This document shows positions 58,264 to 64,000 of a stretch of 64,000 nucleotides of DNA, piece after piece. The notes beneath the pieces were generated by a model, which ran no database searches, was not told the origin of the DNA, and saw nothing but the letters and a program-made list of their open reading frames with translations. A program made the position numbers and the translations under genes. The first letter of the stretch is position 1. Each line of letters starts with the position of its first letter. The stretch is from assembly GCA_030549495.1 (NCBI GenBank), contig JAUIRK010000677.1, positions 496,001 through 560,000 of the forward strand. The letters are read 5' to 3'. The DNA is from Nectonema munidae (lineage: Eukaryota; Nematomorpha; Nectonematoida; Nectonematidae).

Positions 58264-58993
58264 CATGCTACTGTCCCGAGGGTTGACACCTCTTGTTCTT
58301 GACAATCTTTGGTATATCTAGCTGGAATTTCTGTGCAGCTCCAACTTTTATAAGAGATGATAAGTGAAAATCAGTCACCCTAGTTCTCTGAGAAGTTTTT
58401 GTTGATTTCATGAAGGAAAATAACTCTTCACACAAATAGGTGGAACCAAACATTGCTAAGATGCGGGTTGCAAACTTTCTAAGATTCGTAAACTTTTTCG
58501 GAAGGTATGAAAAGAAATCAGGTATTCCTACTTCAAAAACTTTGCTCTCAGTGAAGAATCCGACTGCATTTCTAGAAGTTTCATTTGAATGTTTACTTCT
58601 GCCTTAGTAACATCAAAAGTAAAAGGAGAGGGGAATAGTGCAAATGGATGTTCAAAAGATGAGAAATCACGAAATCTTTTTTGAAACTCTCTCCGTTGGC
58701 AACAATTCCAGGTGACTGTTATACTTTGCAAAGCTTAGTACAGACTCGCTATTAATACTGTTTTAGCTCTTTGCACGTAGGAAAATGAACTAAATTTTAA
58801 TTTGAGACTTCCATAAACTCAACTTTGTAATGAAGCATTTAATGTCATTATGCAACTGAGTAATGAGCCTGTTTTTACCTTGTAATTTCAAATTGAGATC
58901 ATTTAATTGTGCTGTGATGTCCATAGCAAAAGCTAGATCCTGAAGCCAACTTTCATCTTTTATTTTGTCGGTATTTCGACCCTTCATTTCCAA
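58264..58993 (-). pseudogene. hAT transposase C-terminal half (GTF2IRD2/ZBED-like), broken
   Basis: Order on the minus strand: EMKGRNTDKIKDESWLQDLA, FAMDITAQLNDLNLKLQGKN and LITQLHNDIKCF (58993 down to about 58830), then a broken middle, then the dimerisation region MFGSTYLCEELFSFMKSTKT and SQRTRVTDFHLSSLI ending KRCQPSGQ (58453-58268). These match the hAT transposase lineage related to GTF2IRD2 and ZBED/SCAND3-type proteins. Several stops and shifts separate the blocks. The N-terminal zinc finger half is reduced to faint traces at 59000-59400. Confidence 0.88.
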
Positions 58994-59480
58994 AAATGTG
59001 ATTATTTCTTGCTTTAATAAATAAAAAATTCAATACTTTGTGACGACAACCAACGAACATCACGCATAAACAAGTGCTTTTTCTGGACAGACAATTTCGT
59101 CCGTTTTCATTGTTTTACAAAATCTCCTTCAGTGTAGGATTTCCCATTCGTCGCTATCATTCGGTTGAGTTCATAACTTGCAGTAACTGAAGCGACATTC
59201 TCTTTCTGAATATTTGTAAAAAGAGTCTAGTTAACTTTCAATTCCTTAAGCTTTGAAACACGCAGTGGGCCTTGCTTTATTCATCGTAAGATAGATGGTT
59301 CCTCTCATAATGTCTTTTCAAGTTGTAAGCTTTCGGTGTACAAATATGGTTATTGCAAATTAAACAATGTATCTTTCCATTCATTTCTGTGCAAAAATAC
59401 TGTAATTCTCATTTCTCTTGAAACACTCGCCCTTCTTCGTTTACCTTCCTATTTTTTCCTAGTCGGAAGAGTATTAGAAG

Positions 59481-59640
59481 GCGTGAGTATGGTTGGTTAG
59501 ATACTAGGTTTCGATAACTCAAGGTCTTGGGTTCGATCCCACATCAAGCCTACTTTCTTCATAGTTCGATATCAATTGTGCCTTTTCGATGAAAACACGC
59601 CACCCAAGGTACCTTTACCTTAGCCATTTTAAAGACGATG
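59481..59640 (+). mobile_element. tRNA-derived SINE, copy 2, nested in the hAT element
   Basis: GCGTGAGTATGGTTGGTTAG (A box) and GGTTCGATCCC (B box, at about 59530), then a tail with AAGGTACCTTTACCTTAGCC. The best-preserved copy. Lies inside the hAT element, so it is younger. Confidence 0.85.
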
Positions 59641-59927
59641 TGCAATATAAAAGATAAATTAAAAAAACAACACGACGGAAAATATTTATAATAAAACAAA
59701 GAACCTGACTCTTGCACACAAATTCCCGATTCATATTTTCAGTTTAAAGTCAATTTAATAAAAATAATATGTGTTGCTTATAAAGGCGAGAGATGCAAAA
59801 GTAGATGCAATGTGAGAGAGTGTCTAAAAAGTAGTGGAAATGTTTAATCTATCCTTGCTCAAAATCGTCTGTGTGGGCCGCAAATCTCCTTGTAATGGTC
59901 CGCATGTTTGACATGGCTGATCTAAAG

Positions 59928-62118
59928 TAAGATTCGTGAAGAGAAATTTACAAAATTAATGTCAAAATCTTATAAATAAAATTGTTAAAAAGAAACAAAT
60001 CAGTTCCAATTTATATTTTTTAATTGCGAATTGTCTATTAAAATCTTAATTGTATTTTTGAATTGTTATTAGCACTACTGACCATTAAAATTAGACAATG
60101 TCTAGAAAAATTTATACTTAAACCCACATCTTTTTTCGATATTGCTTCTAATTTTTTTAAACATAATTTGATTTTGAATAACTAATCTTTCTTTTAGTAA
60201 ATTTTGAAAAATAGAAAATGATGTAACAAAAGGGACTACTTCAATTGTAAAAAGTGTAACGGGATTGCAAAGGGTATAATTGAATTGCAAAAACGTGCGA
60301 CTGAACTAAAAATGGTGTATATATTATTTGATACGTACCATCGATACCATAAAAGTACAGTCAGTACTATGCATAAAACCGCGATCTCTGACCTAGGATT
60401 GAAAAAGAAAAATGCGATGATATGCTATAAATGAAATCATAACTCCAGCAAATATAGTTTTAAATAACAGATTTCACAGAGATTGTTTGCATTGTGAATT
60501 TGTGTGCTCCTAGAATTATGAATTCAACAACTTGTGTGATTTGAAGTTATCAATATTTTAGTGTAAGGCGTTGCTTATTTCAGTGCATGTCAGGTGCCAA
60601 GAAAGAACCCTGAGTAAAATATTATAAATAATTAGGACTCCACATAAGTAAACATACTGTGATGTTGTAGGTGATATTATTAAAGAAGCAAGAATAAATA
60701 AAAGACAACGGAAAAAATTGTAAAGAGTTTTATTAGCAAAAGATACACAACAAGACATCCATGTAAAAGTTTCATTGGGGAAAACTTCAGCTTGTTCCAA
60801 TCATGAACCTAGAATAAAAAATGGAACGAATTAAGTTAAAAATTAAACAAAAGAAAAAATAACTTTTAGTTATGCACTAACCGACCATGGTTTAGTGTTG
60901 ATGTTAAAAAGTATTTGCTTTCGAAATTTAAACCCCTCTTTCCACAGTATAGGACTCAACATTTTTGGATTAACAACAAAATGCTTGCCTCGCTACAAAT
61001 TTTTCTGCATCCCTCAAGCTAGAAAATTGGAAATACTTCAGTGCATATGTATGAGCGTACGATTTGGCTGACCCACAAGTGTGTATATAAAGTGTACAAA
61101 ATCGGTGAAACAAAAACGCAACATGATACCGGTCAATATAATGAGACCGAATATAAGATTATAAAGGAGCCAATATTGTGAAAATACGTAATAACGAATT
61201 CTTAGCCGGGCAAAATATCATTCTTAGAAAGTATTCCTCACTACAACTTGTCGGTGGCATGAATGTGTTTGCAAACTCTCGAGTACTGTGCCAGGCAGCA
61301 TTTATCTTGATACACCAAATTTCTTATGTTCTTGCTTTTTGTTTGCCCAAAATTTCTTTATTAACAGCTTTTTTGACACGCTAAAATGAATTCGTCAATT
61401 TTTATATTTCATCTTATTTTGACTGAAAGATTACACTTTTAATGAGATAGGTAGCCAACGCTTTAAATGCTCCGTGCCAAATATTGCCTTTTCTGATGAT
61501 GATGCGCCAAAAATTCCTTAGTTTTTTAAACTTAATTTTAAATCTAAAAATTATCATAGATAACGAATCCTATAAAGAAGGATAAAGGAATGCAAATTTT
61601 CTACCACTTGACATCGACAAATCAACCACTTTCAAAAAATGTGATATCAGGGGTAGATTTATTATAGATGAAAATATTATTTATTAGATTATAGATTTAT
61701 TATAGATGAAAATTAAAATCTTATAAAATTGCTACACAAACTTAATTTGAAAAATTTCAAGTGAATAAAATTTTACTCCTCCTTTATGAAATTTTTCAGA
61801 ATCATTTTATTTAAAATTTTCAAAAATTTAATTTCTTTTCATATGTAAAACCTGCCGAAAACTGCTTCTATGGGCTTTATCAAGGACCTCAAAAAAGAAT
61901 GGAGTAATTGCTAACATACAAAGCGATCAATCCGCTATTTCAAGTAGTATTAATATCAAACTAAAATTGCTGAAAAACAAGCTATACAGTGCTTAGAGAA
62001 GGAGTTTAATTAGAAAACATTTATAAAATCTATTCGAGCGTCTTCTCTAAATCAGAACCATTTTAAAAAAACACTAGGCTAAAGAAGAAGCATCTACTTT
62101 AAATTATTAAAACCACTT
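59928..62118. other. Intergenic, nothing firmly recognised
   Basis: Chance ORFs only. 61178-61384 has fair composition on both strands (minus-strand words WHSTREFANTF, RMIFCPAKNSLLRIF) but no known family. Confidence 0.35.
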
Positions 62119-62124
62119 TTTTAT
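62119..62124 (-). terminator. Candidate MMS19 polyadenylation signal at the MITE edge
   Basis: Minus-strand TTAATAAA: the AATAAA hexamer overlaps the first base of the MITE's outer TTAA, about 170 nt past the stop. Confidence 0.35.
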
Positions 62125-62261
62125 TAACCCATTTACGGCCAATGTTCCTATTTTGGAACATAAGTAATTTCATCTTCGTCTGCTTTTTTCAATGACTTTG
62201 AATATAAATCGTCTGCGTTTTTTTAGATATCGTCTGCTTTGCTTGGCCTTAAATGGGTTAA
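62124..62261 (+). mobile_element. piggyBac-type MITE, family 1, copy 3 (best preserved)
   Basis: 138 bp with TTAA at both ends (62124-62127, 62258-62261) and inverted termini CCCATTTACGGCCAA and CCCATTTAAGGCCAA. It begins 31 nt after the MMS19 stop codon, so it lies in the 3' UTR of that gene. Confidence 0.95.
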
Positions 62262-62291
62262 TCATTTAGTCAGTGTGTACATTTTGCGAAA

Positions 62292-63998
62292 TTAGTAAAA
62301 TGAATCAAGTGATATCAATGGAAATATAAAATTATGCATTCCTCTGAAAGACTGTAACACACGAGCATTATTATTATCAATTGTAAGAGAAAAAAGAAAA
62401 TACCATTTATTTCTACAAAATTGTGCGTGGTAGCGGACAATGCGTTTATGATCTCCCAAGACAACTTCAAGAACGTTGATAACATTCTTAGCATGTGGTT
62501 GGATTTCAGATACAGGCAAATTGAGAAGAGCATTCAAAGAGTCTATAGCGCAAACTCTGGTTTCAAACAAAAACTTTTGAGAAGAGCTAACGCCCAACAG
62601 TAAAGGAACAAGCGTGTTGAGATGAAGTGACAGTATCTTACAATCACACTCAATAAAGTGTTTCAGCGATGCGAGCATGGATGCAAATAACACTCTTATT
62701 TTACTGCCATCAGTATCTCGTTCATTGAGCATTTTATTGAAAGCTGTTTCCAAAAAGTTAACATGCAAAGGAAGGGTTTGAACTAGTTGTGTGTTCAGAC
62801 TGGAGTTTGGTAATGAGGTAGTCAAGGAAATCAAAGCAACCATAAAATTAAACTTATGTTCTGGACACCTAGAATTGGAGTGCAAAGACTTCAAGACTGG
62901 AGAAAACTTTGTGAACGTCCTTTGCTTCCATAAAAGAGTGGAGGAAGTGTAGGCAAGATATTCTTTTGTCGTGCCTTCCAAAAAGATAAGTGTAAAGGCA
63001 TTGCAAGCGAAATTAGACGTTTCCCCAATTTTACTGCGCATGCAATAAATCAAGTAAATGACAATGTTATCTGAGTAAGTGAAAAAACATGCACGGAGCA
63101 AACCTTTTGTAAGCCAGGCTAAAAATTCAAAATACTCTTTCCTGTGATAAGAAGCACCTTCTACCCTTTCCTTACTATCATCTAAAATATCACTTATGCA
63201 CAATTTAATGGGCAGCACTCCGTTCAAAAATGCTTGAACATGCTTATTGCAGGAAAAGCGATTGACTAAAATAGAAAGGATCAACAAAGCTTCACTTCTT
63301 ACATGCAAAGACTTGGGAGAAAGAGGATTGATCGCAAGACATTGTAAATTAATTAAAAGCTTTGCAAAGATGTCGTCTAATATATCAGTATTTGCGTCAA
63401 GGTGGGCGATTGTTGCTTTTATTGTAGTTAAGTTGAGGGATATTGAAAAGAATAATGGTGATGACCCCGTTTTCTTTTCATTTTCAAGATCATCTTTCTT
63501 CAAAGATGTTTGTTTAAGAGTGAAAAAGGGTTTAACGATTTCAAAAATGGACTTTTGAGTGACGACATGACACTTTTGTAGACTCAGGGTGATTATTCGA
63601 AAAAAAACTGATGAAAGTGATGACAAAGCTGAGGAATAGGAAGTGGGCAAATTTAGCAACTTTGAAGATTGACTTAAACTTAGAAAAACTCGTGAAAGAG
63701 AAAACAATATATTCTGACAAAAAAAATCTATCGTAGTATTTACTACTTCATCCGAACTTATGAATTGTAAGGACTGGTAAAAGATTTCGAAAATATTCAA
63801 ATATAAAGTATAAGGTTGATCTTTTATTTGAAGAACTTTGATCAAAATACAATACTTTTGTGACAAAATTTGGTAGTTGGAAAAACACAGAAAGCTATAA
63901 AAGAGGAAAGAATCTTTAAAAGTACTGAATAAGGACTCATTACAAACTGCTTCTAAACGTTCATTTTTATCTTCTACGTTTTCATCTAACTCAGACAT
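62292..63998 (-). CDS. MMS19: MMS19 C-terminal half (partial at window edge)
   Basis: MMS19 is the HEAT-repeat adaptor of the cytosolic iron-sulfur targeting complex, delivering clusters to DNA polymerases and helicases such as XPD. 568 open codons continue to the window edge; the full protein is about 1000 residues, so the N-terminal half lies outside and the ATG at 63998 is most likely internal. Seen: leucine-rich helical repeats throughout (SLHVRSEALLILSILVNRFS; KIRVLFASMLASLKHF) and the diagnostic end: TRVCAIDSLNALLNLPVSEI, then DHKRIVRYHAQFCRNKWYFL, matching the family's conserved C-terminal 'K(R).VR..A...R..W..L'. A tail of about 30 residues follows this motif; it is unusual and might instead be read-through of an unspliced intron. 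No stop breaks the frame. Stop at 62292-62294. Confidence 0.85.
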   Translation of the reverse strand: MSELDENVEDKNERLEAVCNESLFSTFKDSFLFYSFLCFSNYQILSQKYCILIKVLQIKDQPYTLYLNIFEIFYQSLQFISSDEVVNTTIDFFCQNILFSLSRVFLSLSQSSKLLNLPTSYSSALSSLSSVFFRIITLSLQKCHVVTQKSIFEIVKPFFTLKQTSLKKDDLENEKKTGSSPLFFSISLNLTTIKATIAHLDANTDILDDIFAKLLINLQCLAINPLSPKSLHVRSEALLILSILVNRFSCNKHVQAFLNGVLPIKLCISDILDDSKERVEGASYHRKEYFEFLAWLTKGLLRACFFTYSDNIVIYLIYCMRSKIGETSNFACNAFTLIFLEGTTKEYLAYTSSTLLWKQRTFTKFSPVLKSLHSNSRCPEHKFNFMVALISLTTSLPNSSLNTQLVQTLPLHVNFLETAFNKMLNERDTDGSKIRVLFASMLASLKHFIECDCKILSLHLNTLVPLLLGVSSSQKFLFETRVCAIDSLNALLNLPVSEIQPHAKNVINVLEVVLGDHKRIVRYHAQFCRNKWYFLFSLTIDNNNARVLQSFRGMHNFIFPLISLDSFY

Positions 63999-64000
63999 GA

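Larger units (their letters stand above)
57931..59919 (-). mobile_element. hAT transposon with target-site duplication
   Basis: 1989 bp. Ends CAGGCATGTCAAAC and (inverted) CAGCCATGTCAAAC. Flanking 8-mers ATCTACAG (57923-57930) and ATCTAAAG (59920-59927) match at 7 of 8, the hAT hallmark. Contains a broken transposase on the minus strand and a nested SINE at 59481-59640. Confidence 0.92.

Noticed and set aside
63247-63558. Plus-strand gene overlapping MMS19
   Set aside because: It is the antisense of an unbroken conserved MMS19 frame.

Overview
The window is AT-rich eukaryotic DNA, probably from an arthropod. Multi-kilobase introns, a metazoan-type multi-exon trypsin-like protease and a dense mix of piggyBac, hAT, Tigger, LINE, SINE and Penelope-type debris all point that way. 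A crustacean such as a copepod is my best guess, but nothing in the sequence fixes the species.

Three host genes are well supported. (1) A secreted or membrane-anchored trypsin-like serine protease lies on the minus strand from 55897 to 30663. I assembled it from seven short exons whose splice phases all agree; it encodes 323 residues with a complete His/Asp/Ser triad. Each of its six introns is 3.4-4.9 kb, and every one holds repeats or unrecognised AT-rich DNA. (2) A single-exon mitochondrial prolyl-tRNA synthetase (PARS2) lies at 19467-20783 on the plus strand. (3) The C-terminal half of MMS19, the cytosolic iron-sulfur targeting factor, lies at 62292-63998 on the minus strand and runs off the right edge. 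A probable penultimate exon and a tentative last exon of an unidentified minus-strand gene lie at 2-271.

The rest is mostly transposable elements. 0.4-6 kb: a piggyBac-type MITE, a broken hAT element with another copy of that MITE inside it, and two further MITE families. 7.9-12.6 kb: the tail of a CR1/jockey-like LINE, then a nearly full-length I-group LINE. 13.6-18 kb: a 2.4-kb piggyBac element, a second MITE family and a Tigger/pogo element. 21.4-26.6 kb: a retroelement fossil between two piggyBac remnants. 26.6-29.4 kb: copy A of a long dispersed repeat, then a Penelope-like fragment with a perfect 68-bp inverted repeat. 30.7-55.9 kb: the protease gene, whose introns carry a TIR element with an unrecognised ORF, copy B of the dispersed repeat, a satellite array, LINE pieces, a SINE and a piggyBac remnant. 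56-62 kb: hAT elements, one with a target-site duplication and a SINE nested in it.

I found no operon, CRISPR array, rRNA or intact tRNA gene. I found no clear novel system. The most useful results are the protease gene, two MITE families with three copies each, the two-copy dispersed repeat with variable internal monomers, and ORF families I could not name.
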